From contig NZ_JABFHO010000001.1 of the NCBI RefSeq assembly GCF_013404085.1, positions 2,119,001 through 2,183,000 of the forward strand: a DNA stretch of 64,000 bases, written 5' to 3'. This stretch comes from Winogradskyella helgolandensis (GTDB lineage: Bacteria > Bacteroidota > Bacteroidia > Flavobacteriales > Flavobacteriaceae). The first letter of the stretch is position 1; each line of letters opens with the position of its first letter. Below the pieces are notes generated by a model. The model searched no databases. It saw only the letters and a list, made by a program, of their open reading frames with translations, and was not told where the DNA came from. The position numbers and the translations under genes were made by a program. Positions 34,600 to 42,857 of the stretch are shown here, piece by piece.

Positions 34600-35895
34600 T
34601 TAATTATTGTAACTCACTTTCCAAATGGTATTCCCAGAATCATCATTAACTAATAGGTCTCCAGATGGTGTCACTGCAACACAAACTGGTCTTCCATAAA
34701 CATCAGTATCATTATCATCGGCTATAAAACCCGTTAAAAAATCTTCGGGTTCTCCAGCAGGATTTCCATTTTCAAAAGGGATGAAAACCACACGATATCC
34801 TGAAAGCACGGAACGGTTCCAAGAACCATGTTGCCCAACAAATATCCCGTTTTTATATTTAGCAGGAAAATTTCCATCCTCATAAAACGTGAGTCCTAAA
34901 GATGCCGTGTGAGGTCCTACCGAAACATCAGGAATTATGGTTTTAGCAACTAGATCTGGTGCTTCACCTTCCAATCTTGGATCTTCAATAGAACCAAAAT
35001 ACGCATAAGGCCAACCGTAAAATCCACCTTTCTTAACACTAGTTACATAATCGGGCACAAGGTTGTCACCAAGCTCATCACGCTCATTTACTGCGGTCCA
35101 TAGTTCTCCGTTAACAGGATTCCAATCCATACCAACTGGATTTCTAAGTCCGCTCGCGTAAATTTTTTCATTCGCTCCGTTTAAATCCACTTCTAATATA
35201 TTAGCACGACGAATTTCTTCATCCATGCCGTATTCTCCAACATTACTAGCAGAACCTACTGAAATATAAATTTTATCTTGTGTTTTATTGGTAATGATAT
35301 TTCGAGTCCAGTGATGGTTATAGCCACCAGCAGGAAGATCCACTATCTTTTTGCCTTTTGTTGGATCTAAAGCTGTTAGACCTGATTTATAAGGATATTT
35401 ATAAAGACCGTCTGTATTGGCTACATAGAAATAATCGTCAATAATTAGCATTCCTAAAGGTTGTTTTAAATCGTCTAGAAAGGTTTCTCTAAGTTCAATG
35501 GTGCCATCATTATTTTTATCTCGTAGAACGGTAATAAGACCTGCACTATCTTTTGTGTTAGCTTCACAAACGAAAATATCTCCGTTTGGGGCAATGTAGG
35601 TCCAACGTGGATTTTGGAAGCCATCCGCAAATTTCGTGACGGTAAAACCATCTGGTGCCATAGGCATTTTTCCTTCTGGCCAGTCAACTAAACTATTTTC
35701 TTTTCTTACAGATTCTGTGGCATAAGGTTTGGGTAAAATAACTTCTCCTATAGCCGTTTGAACGGTATCTGCAGGTTTTTGGGATATCATTTCTTTCTCA
35801 TCGTTGGAAACTGTCATTTCTTTTTTTCTTTCCGATTTACAGGATAACATAGTAACGATTAGGGTTATAATCAGGAAGTGTTTTTGTAGTTTCAT
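34600..35895 (-). CDS. PQQ-dependent sugar dehydrogenase-like lipoprotein (sorbosone dehydrogenase family)
   Basis: A 431-residue lipoprotein (lipobox ending LSC, Cys19) with a six-bladed beta-propeller of the soluble glucose/sorbosone dehydrogenase family. Family elements seen are GFTVTKFADGFQNPRW, GYNHHWTRNI, the ISVGSASNVGE blade and GLRNPVGMDWNP. Members oxidise sugars with PQQ and calcium, but many are catalytically uncharacterised and no PQQ synthesis gene is in this window. It heads the minus-strand unit with the TonB receptor and the hydrolase, preceded by a -7 element and an inverted repeat. The 1709-residue protein at 54496 carries a related domain. Confidence 0.85.
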   Translation of the reverse strand: MKLQKHFLIITLIVTMLSCKSERKKEMTVSNDEKEMISQKPADTVQTAIGEVILPKPYATESVRKENSLVDWPEGKMPMAPDGFTVTKFADGFQNPRWTYIAPNGDIFVCEANTKDSAGLITVLRDKNNDGTIELRETFLDDLKQPLGMLIIDDYFYVANTDGLYKYPYKSGLTALDPTKGKKIVDLPAGGYNHHWTRNIITNKTQDKIYISVGSASNVGEYGMDEEIRRANILEVDLNGANEKIYASGLRNPVGMDWNPVNGELWTAVNERDELGDNLVPDYVTSVKKGGFYGWPYAYFGSIEDPRLEGEAPDLVAKTIIPDVSVGPHTASLGLTFYEDGNFPAKYKNGIFVGQHGSWNRSVLSGYRVVFIPFENGNPAGEPEDFLTGFIADDNDTDVYGRPVCVAVTPSGDLLVNDDSGNTIWKVSYNN

Positions 35896-35917
35896 AATTG
35901 GTGTTTTTCTGTTGTTT

Positions 35918-35925
35918 CAAAAATA
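35918..35925 (-). promoter_or_regulatory. Promoter -7 element of the dehydrogenase/receptor/hydrolase unit
   Basis: Read on the minus strand this is TATTTTTG, an exact TAnnTTTG match, about 20 bases before the start codon. No good -33 TTTG is present, which fits a promoter that needs an activator. Confidence 0.55.
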
Positions 35926-35949
35926 AAGCACGCGCTAGTTTTGATTGAC

Positions 35950-35978
35950 TCATTTGAATCGCTTATGGACTCAAATGA
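35950..35978. promoter_or_regulatory. Inverted repeat placed as an activator site
   Basis: TCATTTGA and TCAAATGA are perfect 8-bp complements separated by 13 bases, so the half-site centres lie 21 bp (two helical turns) apart. The element lies 25-53 bases upstream of the minus-strand -7 element. This geometry fits a dimeric activator. Confidence 0.5.
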
Positions 35979-36127
35979 ATTCTTAAAACACACTAAATGG
36001 TAATATAAATATTTGACAATGAGAATTTAACATGTTTTTTGGTTTATAGGTCAATTGATTGAATGATATCGTATTTTTTTAAACTTTTTATAACATTTTA
36101 TGGTATGATTAATGTTTATTACTAAGT

Positions 36128-37249
36128 ATGAAATTGAAACCTATTACCCTTTTGTTTTTTTTAATTGTAGCATCGTGCAAACAAATGCAAAATGTTTCGG
36201 ATGTTATAACAAAGCCTTCTGCAAGAGCTGTTTTGGAACGTGATTTTAAATCTAACGACAGTTTATTTCGACGTTACGAATTGGAATATCAAAATGCGAA
36301 AGCGAATCAGCTCCAATTAGATTTACCTTCAGTTGTATATTCTAAATCAGATAGTTTAGATTTCAAGATTCTGGCTTATACTGTAGATTTGCAGCGTGGA
36401 GAACGTTTTAAAATAGCGTCTAATATCCCAAGTGATAGTTTACAATTGGCTATTGATTTATTTTCCATTACAAATGATTCAATAATTGAAACAAAACCGA
36501 TAGAATCTAATACGCCAGAATTAAATCGTTTAGAATTTGAAGTCACCAAAACAGGTCCATATAAAATCGTTATACTTCCAAATCGAAGGCATAGCACCGA
36601 TTTTGGTCTTAATCTATTTACGGAACCTATGTTAGCATTTCCAGTTAGTGGAAAAGATAATAAAGCCATTCAAAGTTTTTGGGGTGCCACACGAGGTGGA
36701 GGTAGTCGTTTACATCAAGGTATTGATATTTTTGCTAAACGCGGCACACCAGTTGTTGCGGCAACAAATGGTTTTATTTCTAACACTGGCAATCGTGGTT
36801 TGGGTGGAAAACAAGTATGGTTGCGTGATGGAATTTTTGGTCAGTCGTTGTATTATGCACATTTAGATAGTATTGCGGTTTCTGGAGGTAAACGTGTTAA
36901 GGTAGGTGATACTTTAGGGTTTGTTGGTAACACAGGAAATGCTAAAACTACAAGTCCGCATTTACATTTCGGAATCTATACGAGTGGAGGAGCAGTTGAC
37001 CCTTTGCCATTTGTAAAATTGAATAATCCTATTGATTTTGAAAATGTGTTACTATCCAAAACAGGAGAAACACGTTTACTAAAAAACGAACTTAGAATAG
37101 GTGCTAGCGTCAAACACACAAAACTTCAAGATTTGAAACCTAAATCCCAAGTTGAAATATTAGGCAAAACGAACCGTTGGTTTCATCTTCAGGTGAATGA
37201 TAGCTTACAAGGTTTTATGCATGAATCTCTGGTGAAAGAAGTTGAATGA
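36128..37249 (+). CDS. M23 family metallopeptidase lipoprotein with SH3-like C-terminus
   Basis: A 373-residue lipoprotein (lipobox VASC, Cys17). An N-terminal region to about 180 without a recognised domain is followed by the LytM/M23 peptidase core: His196 and Asp200 in LHQGIDIF, and the HLHFG motif with His280. These are the zinc ligands and catalytic His, so the domain should be active, unlike degenerate EnvC-type proteins. Residues 320-373 form an SH3-like fold (SQVEILGKTNRWFHLQ). Such enzymes cut peptidoglycan cross-links. It ends three bases from the convergent DUF4287 gene. Confidence 0.9.
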   Translation: MKLKPITLLFFLIVASCKQMQNVSDVITKPSARAVLERDFKSNDSLFRRYELEYQNAKANQLQLDLPSVVYSKSDSLDFKILAYTVDLQRGERFKIASNIPSDSLQLAIDLFSITNDSIIETKPIESNTPELNRLEFEVTKTGPYKIVILPNRRHSTDFGLNLFTEPMLAFPVSGKDNKAIQSFWGATRGGGSRLHQGIDIFAKRGTPVVAATNGFISNTGNRGLGGKQVWLRDGIFGQSLYYAHLDSIAVSGGKRVKVGDTLGFVGNTGNAKTTSPHLHFGIYTSGGAVDPLPFVKLNNPIDFENVLLSKTGETRLLKNELRIGASVKHTKLQDLKPKSQVEILGKTNRWFHLQVNDSLQGFMHESLVKEVE

Positions 37250-37252
37250 TTG

Positions 37253-37795
37253 TTATACTGCTAGCTCAAATGCGGCTTTCATCCAACATATCAATTCGTC
37301 ATCAACCTCCTCAATTGAAGTAATTTGAACACGATGAGTACACATCGTCCCAAACGGGCCAGAATTACCGAGTCGTTCTGTTGTAGGCTCATTGGGTAAC
37401 TTAAGTCCTAAATCAATTCGGGTTTTTGTGGCTGGTTTTATCAGTACAAATTGTCGTTTTCTAATAAGGCTTACACTTGTTTTTTTCGGTGTGATATTAA
37501 CATCGTCCCCAAAGGTTTTTAGTACAGAAATAAGTTTTTCATATATTGGAACTAGTGCTTCCTTTCCTTTATATTGATTAAACACTAAATCGTCTGCAGA
37601 ATTATGTTCTTCCTTGGAAAGTGTGACAATAGTATTGGCAAAACCATGAGTAATACCATGTTCACTTTTAAGGTAATTGACACCTTCAGAATGTTTAGTA
37701 AATGCTTTGTCTTTTAAGATGAATTTCCATTGTTCTAATGACTTACCAGTTTTTTCCGGCATATTGTTAATCATGGTTTGTAACGCTTTTTCCAT
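37253..37795 (-). CDS. DUF4287 / DUF5655 domain protein
   Basis: A 180-residue protein made of two small domains. Residues 1-60 match DUF4287 (LQTMINNMPEKTGKSLEQW, HGITHGFANTIV); residues 75-180 match DUF5655 (YEKLISVLKTFGDDVNI, SLIRKRQFVLIKPAT). Such two-domain proteins are frequent in soil and marine bacteria and uncharacterised. It lies nine bases after the VOC gene and probably shares its transcript, both downstream of the 13-bp inverted repeat. It is the last gene of the minus-strand train. Confidence 0.8.
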   Translation of the reverse strand: MEKALQTMINNMPEKTGKSLEQWKFILKDKAFTKHSEGVNYLKSEHGITHGFANTIVTLSKEEHNSADDLVFNQYKGKEALVPIYEKLISVLKTFGDDVNITPKKTSVSLIRKRQFVLIKPATKTRIDLGLKLPNEPTTERLGNSGPFGTMCTHRVQITSIEEVDDELICWMKAAFELAV

Positions 37796-37804
37796 AATAA
37801 TTGT

Positions 37805-38176
37805 TTAAATATGTTGATCTACTAAAATAGCATTTCCATCGGGATCTAAAACTACAAAACTAGCAGGACCAGAAGTTGTATCATCAGCTTCGTTCTCTAA
37901 TTTAATATTCTTGCTTTTTAAATGCTTTTGAATGTCTCGTACATCATCAAAAGTTTTAAGTGTTTTTGTCTCTTGATCCCAGCCAGGATTAAAAGTGAGC
38001 ATATTATTTTCAAACATCCCTTGAAACAAACCCACAAGTGTAGATTCATTTTTCATAATAAGATAATTCTGTTCTAGATCTCCTCCAAAAACAGTAAATC
38101 CTAAGGTTTCATAAAAAGCTTTTGACGCTTTTATATCTTTAACGGCCAAACTAATTGAGAAGGCGCCTAGTTTCAT
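37805..38176 (-). CDS. VOC family protein (glyoxalase/bleomycin-resistance fold)
   Basis: A 123-residue single-domain VOC-fold protein (FSISLAVKDIKASKAFYETLGFTVFGG, FVVLDPDGNAILVDQ). A metal-ligand Glu is not clear and the end reads AILVDQHI rather than the usual xxELxQ, so enzymatic activity is uncertain. It starts two bases beyond a 13-bp inverted repeat which separates it from the flavoprotein gene. It is probably co-transcribed with the DUF4287/DUF5655 gene. Confidence 0.82.
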   Translation of the reverse strand: MKLGAFSISLAVKDIKASKAFYETLGFTVFGGDLEQNYLIMKNESTLVGLFQGMFENNMLTFNPGWDQETKTLKTFDDVRDIQKHLKSKNIKLENEADDTTSGPASFVVLDPDGNAILVDQHI

Positions 38177-38178
38177 AG

Positions 38179-38211
38179 TAGTTATCTTTAAATGTTGATT
38201 AAAGATAACTA
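38179..38211. promoter_or_regulatory. Perfect 13-bp inverted repeat at the VOC gene start
   Basis: TAGTTATCTTTAA and TTAAAGATAACTA with a 7-base spacer lie between the flavoprotein stop (38228) and two bases from the VOC start. On the minus strand one arm contains TATCTTTA, one base from the -7 consensus, so this may be a promoter with an operator over it. As RNA, the hairpin would crowd the start codon. It has no T tract, so it is not a terminator. Confidence 0.65.
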
Positions 38212-38227
38212 AAGTTTTATTATTAAC

Positions 38228-39241
38228 TTAAAATTCAACTTCAATCATTTCTTTGTTAACCATGGCGCCAGCAACAGTTCCTGCAGCAACGGCGTGAGAA
38301 ACGGCACGGAAAGGGCTTGCATTGTCGCCACAAGCAAATACATTTTCTGCCGTCGTTTTTTGAAACATATCTACTTTTATATGCCCTTGTTCTGTGAATT
38401 CACAGCCTAATTGTTCTGGGATGTCAGTATGTTGTTTAAACGCTGGTCTCGCGTAAATGGCTTTAAGTTGAAAGGTGGATTGGTCGGTGAAAACGATGTC
38501 GTTAAGATGACCATCTTTGTGATTTAAAGCACTAATTTCTTTTTCAATAATTTGAATATTATGCGTCTTAATTTTCTCGGTTTGTTGTTGGGTTAAAGTT
38601 GATTTTCCATTAGTAAATATGGTAAGCTTTTTGGTCCAATTGATAATGAGTTGCGCATAATGAAATGCAATATCACCATTAGCTAGAATGCCTGTTTGCT
38701 CTTGCTTAACTTCATAACCATGACAATATGGACAATGTATAACTGAAATGCCCCAACATTCAGAAAATCCTTTTATGTTTGGCATTATATCCTTTACACC
38801 AGTAGCAAAAATGAGTTTTTTTGCTCTAAATTTAGTATTGTTCTGCGTTGTGATTTTAAATCCTTCAGGTGTTTTTAGAGCACTTGTAACAAATCCATTA
38901 TGGAATTTAACTGTAGCGTATTGCTCTACTTGTAATTTGGCACTTGTGGCAATTTCGTTTGGTGTTTTACCGTCTTGTGTTATAAAATTATGGGAATGCG
39001 GTGTCTGACTATTGCAGGGTTTGCCACTATCTATTATTAATACTTCTCTTAAAGCTCTACCTAAAGTCATTCCTGCTGAAAGCCCTGAATAGCTTCCTCC
39101 AATTATAATTATTTCAAATGTGTTTTTAGCTGTCATAGGGTCTAATTTTGAAAATTTAAGTAAAGGAAAAGGCAATGCTAATGCCGTCAATGTAAAACTG
39201 CTTTGTTTTATAAATGTTCGCCGTGTTAAGTTGCTTTTCAT
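38228..39241 (-). CDS. Thioredoxin-reductase-like flavoprotein with Tat signal
   Basis: A 337-residue NAD(P)/FAD-dependent oxidoreductase. The FAD-binding GGSYSGLSAG (48-57), the redox pair CPYC (170-173) and the C-terminal CGDNASPFRAVSHAVAAG all fit the thioredoxin-reductase-like class II family. Unusually, it begins with a twin-arginine signal (LTRRTFIKQS, residues 5-14) and a hydrophobic stretch. An internal Met36 could start a cytosolic form, as the flavin domain begins immediately after it. It lies six bases after folE in the minus-strand train. The electron acceptor is unknown. Confidence 0.85.
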   Translation of the reverse strand: MKSNLTRRTFIKQSSFTLTALALPFPLLKFSKLDPMTAKNTFEIIIIGGSYSGLSAGMTLGRALREVLIIDSGKPCNSQTPHSHNFITQDGKTPNEIATSAKLQVEQYATVKFHNGFVTSALKTPEGFKITTQNNTKFRAKKLIFATGVKDIMPNIKGFSECWGISVIHCPYCHGYEVKQEQTGILANGDIAFHYAQLIINWTKKLTIFTNGKSTLTQQQTEKIKTHNIQIIEKEISALNHKDGHLNDIVFTDQSTFQLKAIYARPAFKQHTDIPEQLGCEFTEQGHIKVDMFQKTTAENVFACGDNASPFRAVSHAVAAGTVAGAMVNKEMIEVEF

Positions 39242-39247
39242 TTTTAT

Positions 39248-39913
39248 TTATTGAGCGATTAGGCTTAAAAATTCATTTCGAATTTCGGGTTCTGAAAAGC
39301 GGCCACCATACTCATAAGTTGTCGTGAAACTACTTTGGTCTTTTATGCCTCTTGAAGATACACAAAGGTGTTTGGCTGTTACAGAAACAATAACATCTTT
39401 AGTGTTTAATGCTTCTTGTAAATCATTTAATACTTGAAGCACTAAACGTTCCTGTACCTGTGGTCTACGTGCATAATAATCTACTAAACGATTAATTTTA
39501 GATAAGCCAATAACTTTATCTTTAGGGATGTAAGCTACATTGGCATGTCCTACAATGGGTAGAAAATGATGTTCGCAAGCAGAATCGATGGTGATATTCT
39601 GCTCCACCAACATTTTTTTATAACCATACTTATTGTCAAAAGTGGAAAGTTTTGGTTTATTCTCAGGATTTAAGCCGTAGAAGAGTTCTTTTACATACAT
39701 TTTTGCTACGCGATATGGTGTGCCCGATAAGCTATCATCTGTTAAATCTAATCCCATTTCTTGCATTATCATTTTGAAATGATGTTGAATGTTTATTATT
39801 TTTTCCTCATCAGATTTTTCAAAAGCATCTGCGCGTAATGGTGTTTTTATACTTGAAGAAAAATGATGGTCGCCTTCTATTTCAATTTGATTTTTAGTTA
39901 AATGCTTTTCCAT
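39248..39913 (-). CDS. folE: GTP cyclohydrolase I
   Basis: A 221-residue enzyme converting GTP to 7,8-dihydroneopterin triphosphate, the first committed step of folate and pterin synthesis. The zinc-binding and active-site region is seen in SACEHHFLPIVGHA and KHLCVSSRG, with GLSKINRLVDYYARRPQ and the YRVAKMYVKELFYGL helix. The start is MEKHLTKN at 39913; sixteen further codons upstream are open but overlap the MerC-domain gene. This is the zinc-dependent type I form. Position within a probable zinc-regulated operon suggests a copy adapted to metal limitation, or a second copy in the genome. Confidence 0.92.
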   Translation of the reverse strand: MEKHLTKNQIEIEGDHHFSSSIKTPLRADAFEKSDEEKIINIQHHFKMIMQEMGLDLTDDSLSGTPYRVAKMYVKELFYGLNPENKPKLSTFDNKYGYKKMLVEQNITIDSACEHHFLPIVGHANVAYIPKDKVIGLSKINRLVDYYARRPQVQERLVLQVLNDLQEALNTKDVIVSVTAKHLCVSSRGIKDQSSFTTTYEYGGRFSEPEIRNEFLSLIAQ

Positions 39914-39923
39914 AATTTCTTTA

Positions 39924-40274
39924 TTATTTATTGCAATACTGCATATTATATAAATGCCCAAGAATAATTAAACCTGAAAAAAGAAACATCGTGTATTCAA
40001 AAACTTCGGCTTGGTTTTCTAATAGCATGGAAATAAAAAAGCCTATAAAAGCTAGCCATAAAAAGATGCTAATAGGTTTTAAAAAACGGCCGTTAGTGGC
40101 TTTATATATGGAAACAAAAGCAATGGCAATAAATAAGTAAGCTATAATAGGATTGCTTATAAATCCCTTACCTAAGCTGAGTAATGCAGGCACAGCCAAA
40201 CAATGTATAATGCATAAAATAGCACTAATTGCTCCTAATTTATCTGCCCAATATATTTTTTTTGTTTGAATCAT
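39924..40274 (-). CDS. MerC-domain membrane protein
   Basis: A 116-residue membrane protein with four hydrophobic helices. The metal-site motif AILCIIHCLAVPALL (CxxHC) near residue 20 matches the MerC domain family of mercury or metal transport proteins. The start is placed at MIQTKKIYWADK; the longer open frame overlaps the upstream gene's end. No mercury-resistance genes are nearby, so the metal is unlikely to be mercury. It lies between COG0523 and folE, consistent with a zinc-linked or other divalent-metal role (inference). Confidence 0.78.
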   Translation of the reverse strand: MIQTKKIYWADKLGAISAILCIIHCLAVPALLSLGKGFISNPIIAYLFIAIAFVSIYKATNGRFLKPISIFLWLAFIGFFISMLLENQAEVFEYTMFLFSGLIILGHLYNMQYCNK

Positions 40275-40318
40275 TTTGTTTGTAATTTTTTTTCTAAGTG
40301 TTTTAATTTTAAGTATCC

Positions 40319-41545
40319 TTAAATTCCTAAAGGATAGGCTCTTTCTACAGGCCAATTATCTTGAAATCCTTTTTCCCAATCTATAGACTCAAGTTCTGCT
40401 GCTGTAAGTAAGCAACTTTCTAATTGTTTTCTAATTAATGATTCGTCTAAATCTTGACCAATAAAGACAATCTCATTTTTGCGGTCGCCAAATACGCTGT
40501 GCCAATCGGCTTCAATAATTTGTTGGTTTTCAAGAAATGCAATTTGGTCTATCCGCTCTTGAAATGTCATGCTGCTCCACCAAACGCCTGCACTGTCTGC
40601 TCTTAGCGATCCACCAGCTTGTCCCCAAACCAATGCTTGGTCTGGTCTAGAGGCTATCCAAAATAACCCTTTACTTCGTAATATGTTTTGAGGAAATTGG
40701 TGTTGCGCATACTTCCAAAAACGCTCTGGATGAAATGGTCTTTTAGTTCTAAAAACAAAAGAGCCAATACCGTATTCTTCCGTTTCTGGTGTGTGTTCAT
40801 CTTTCTTTAATTCTTCAATCCAACCAGCACTTTCTTCGGCTTCTTCAAAATTGAAGAGTTTGGTATTTAAAATTTCACTTGGGTTCACTTTACTGAAAGA
40901 AGATTCTATAATTTTAGCAGTAGGATTTAACTTCTGAATCGTAGCTTTTAAAATGCCTAAATGTTCTTTTGAAACTAAATCGGTCTTGTTAAGTATAATG
41001 ACATTACAAAACTCAATTTGATCGGTCAATAAATTTACAATGGTTCTAAAATCATTATCTATATTTGTAAGTTCGCGATCTACTAAACGTTCTGGACTTC
41101 CGAAATCCTTAAAGAAATTAAAGGCGTCTACTACAGTAACCATCGTATCTACATAGCTAAATCTAGATAAGTCTATATTGTTTTCTTCATCAATAAACGA
41201 GAAGGTTTGCGCCACAGGTACGGGTTCGCTAATACCTGTACTTTCAATGAGCAAATAATCGAAACGGTTTTCTTTGGCAAGCCGTTCTACCTCAATCATT
41301 AAATCTTCTCTAAGTGTGCAACAGATACAACCATTACTCATTTCTACGAGCGTTTCTTCGGTTCTAGATAAGGTGTTTTCGCTTTTTACCAAATTGGCGT
41401 CAACATTAACTTCGCTCATATCATTGACAATAACGGCAACTTTTAGGCCTTCTTTATTGTGTAAAATATGATTTAATAAGGTGGTTTTGCCAGCTCCTAA
41501 AAAGCCACTCAATACCGTTACAGGTAGCTTCTCTATATTATTCAT
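40319..41545 (-). CDS. COG0523 (CobW/YciC-like) GTPase, probable zinc metallochaperone
   Basis: A 408-residue G3E GTPase. The Walker A is [11 protein letters not shown], the metal-binding motif is GCICCT (CxCC), the GTP specificity motif is NKTDL, and the C-terminal CobW_C domain starts near residue 270 ([16 protein letters not shown]). The start is [11 protein letters not shown]; a longer frame would run into the upstream permease. COG0523 genes are often controlled by Zur and serve zinc allocation under starvation. The position in an operon divergent from a Fur-family gene with a palindromic operator supports that. It overlaps the permease stop by eight bases. Confidence 0.9.
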   Translation of the reverse strand: MNNIEKLPVTVLSGFLGAGKTTLLNHILHNKEGLKVAVIVNDMSEVNVDANLVKSENTLSRTEETLVEMSNGCICCTLREDLMIEVERLAKENRFDYLLIESTGISEPVPVAQTFSFIDEENNIDLSRFSYVDTMVTVVDAFNFFKDFGSPERLVDRELTNIDNDFRTIVNLLTDQIEFCNVIILNKTDLVSKEHLGILKATIQKLNPTAKIIESSFSKVNPSEILNTKLFNFEEAEESAGWIEELKKDEHTPETEEYGIGSFVFRTKRPFHPERFWKYAQHQFPQNILRSKGLFWIASRPDQALVWGQAGGSLRADSAGVWWSSMTFQERIDQIAFLENQQIIEADWHSVFGDRKNEIVFIGQDLDESLIRKQLESCLLTAAELESIDWEKGFQDNWPVERAYPLGI

Positions 41546-42857
41546 TATTTGAAAGTGTTGCGTTGTATTCCAAGTATTTTTCTTTATCGACTTCAATAGC
41601 ATTCCAGACATCAAAAACCAAGATTTTATTACGCTTATCTACGCTTTTTTGAATGGTATTACGATAGGTTTCGTAATCGTTATAATGTGTGTTGGTGAGT
41701 TGATTTAGTTTATTTTGAAAATAGGTAATAGGGTTAAACCAGTAGGTTTTTGAAATTAAATCATTTTTTGAATTATTTTCTTCTTCGATACTTTTAATTG
41801 CTTTTTTCATTTCAACATTAATCAATGCATCCGTAGAATAGCCTCTTACTCTGCTAACAACAACAGTATCTTTTGCAACTTTTGTCGCTTTTAAATTGGG
41901 ATATAATTCAAAAAGTTGTGTGTCAATTACTTCGCTCGATTGCGCATTTATCTCACTTTTTGTATCTCTACTCACATCAATAAGGTCCACCATTAAATTG
42001 GTTGGTTTTTCAATTGTTATCCATTGTTGTATGGTTGCTGGAATAATAAAAGCAAAGAGCAACCAAACGCCAATCATTTGTAAGGTATTTGAGATGGTAT
42101 TTTTTCCGTATTTCAGAATTAAAAAGTAAATAATTACCCAAAATAAAAGATATAAAGTCACCCATAGAAAGATGTTGCTAAATATGCTGTCTGGGTCAAA
42201 AACATTGGTAAGCATTGCGCCGTAAAGCATTAAACCAAACAAAACCAATACAAGAAGCAAGGTGTAAAACAAAATTCTTGAAAGTAGCCACCAATTTTTT
42301 GAGCCTGTTTGTACAAACACTAGTGGTAAAAAACCATGCTCTGCTTCTTGACCTTTTATATTATAAAGTAAGACGAGCAACAAAAGCGGTAAAAGGAATA
42401 AGATGACAAATGAAAAATCTAAAGTGCCAGACTGAATACGTTCTGGATTCGAAATTTCATTTGTCATATCTGTATCATATGGACTACTAGAAGTACCGAT
42501 GGCTTTATAAAAGCCATACTGTTCGGTTTGTCCGATATTATAAACGATTGCTGCCGATGGTTTTTTAAAGTGATAGGTTGGTGAATTCCAAATAGCCCAA
42601 AATGGCGTAGTGACATCTATCCATGGTCGGTTTTCTGGTCCTTTTTGATTATTTTCAAAATATGATAGCGTGGTTGTTTTTTGAATTTCCGCTTCTTTAT
42701 TTATTCTTTCAATTTCTGCATTTTGCTTTTTATACAAATCGGCACCATTGTGCAAACCATAAATACTTGCTATTATAAAAAGTAATACGGCTACAATTTT
42801 AAAAGGGCTACCGACAAAATGTTTCCATTCGTATAAAAATATGGTTAAACTTCTCAT
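41538..42857 (-). CDS. ABC transporter permease, DUF3526 type (second)
   Basis: A 439-residue ABC-2-like permease: an N-terminal helix ([18 protein letters not shown]), a large extracytoplasmic region to about residue 140, then five helices ([33 protein letters not shown] and others) and a C-terminal soluble region. It matches the DUF3526 permease type, which works as a pair with a second permease and one ATPase. It overlaps the first permease by four bases (ATGA) and the COG0523 gene by eight. The substrate is unknown. Confidence 0.82.
   Translation of the reverse strand: MRSLTIFLYEWKHFVGSPFKIVAVLLFIIASIYGLHNGADLYKKQNAEIERINKEAEIQKTTTLSYFENNQKGPENRPWIDVTTPFWAIWNSPTYHFKKPSAAIVYNIGQTEQYGFYKAIGTSSSPYDTDMTNEISNPERIQSGTLDFSFVILFLLPLLLLVLLYNIKGQEAEHGFLPLVFVQTGSKNWWLLSRILFYTLLLVLVLFGLMLYGAMLTNVFDPDSIFSNIFLWVTLYLLFWVIIYFLILKYGKNTISNTLQMIGVWLLFAFIIPATIQQWITIEKPTNLMVDLIDVSRDTKSEINAQSSEVIDTQLFELYPNLKATKVAKDTVVVSRVRGYSTDALINVEMKKAIKSIEEENNSKNDLISKTYWFNPITYFQNKLNQLTNTHYNDYETYRNTIQKSVDKRNKILVFDVWNAIEVDKEKYLEYNATLSNNE

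Noticed and set aside
39914-39961. Sixteen extra codons at the N-terminus of FolE
   Set aside because: They overlap the MerC-domain coding region and are not part of the FolE fold; MEKHLTKN is a normal start.
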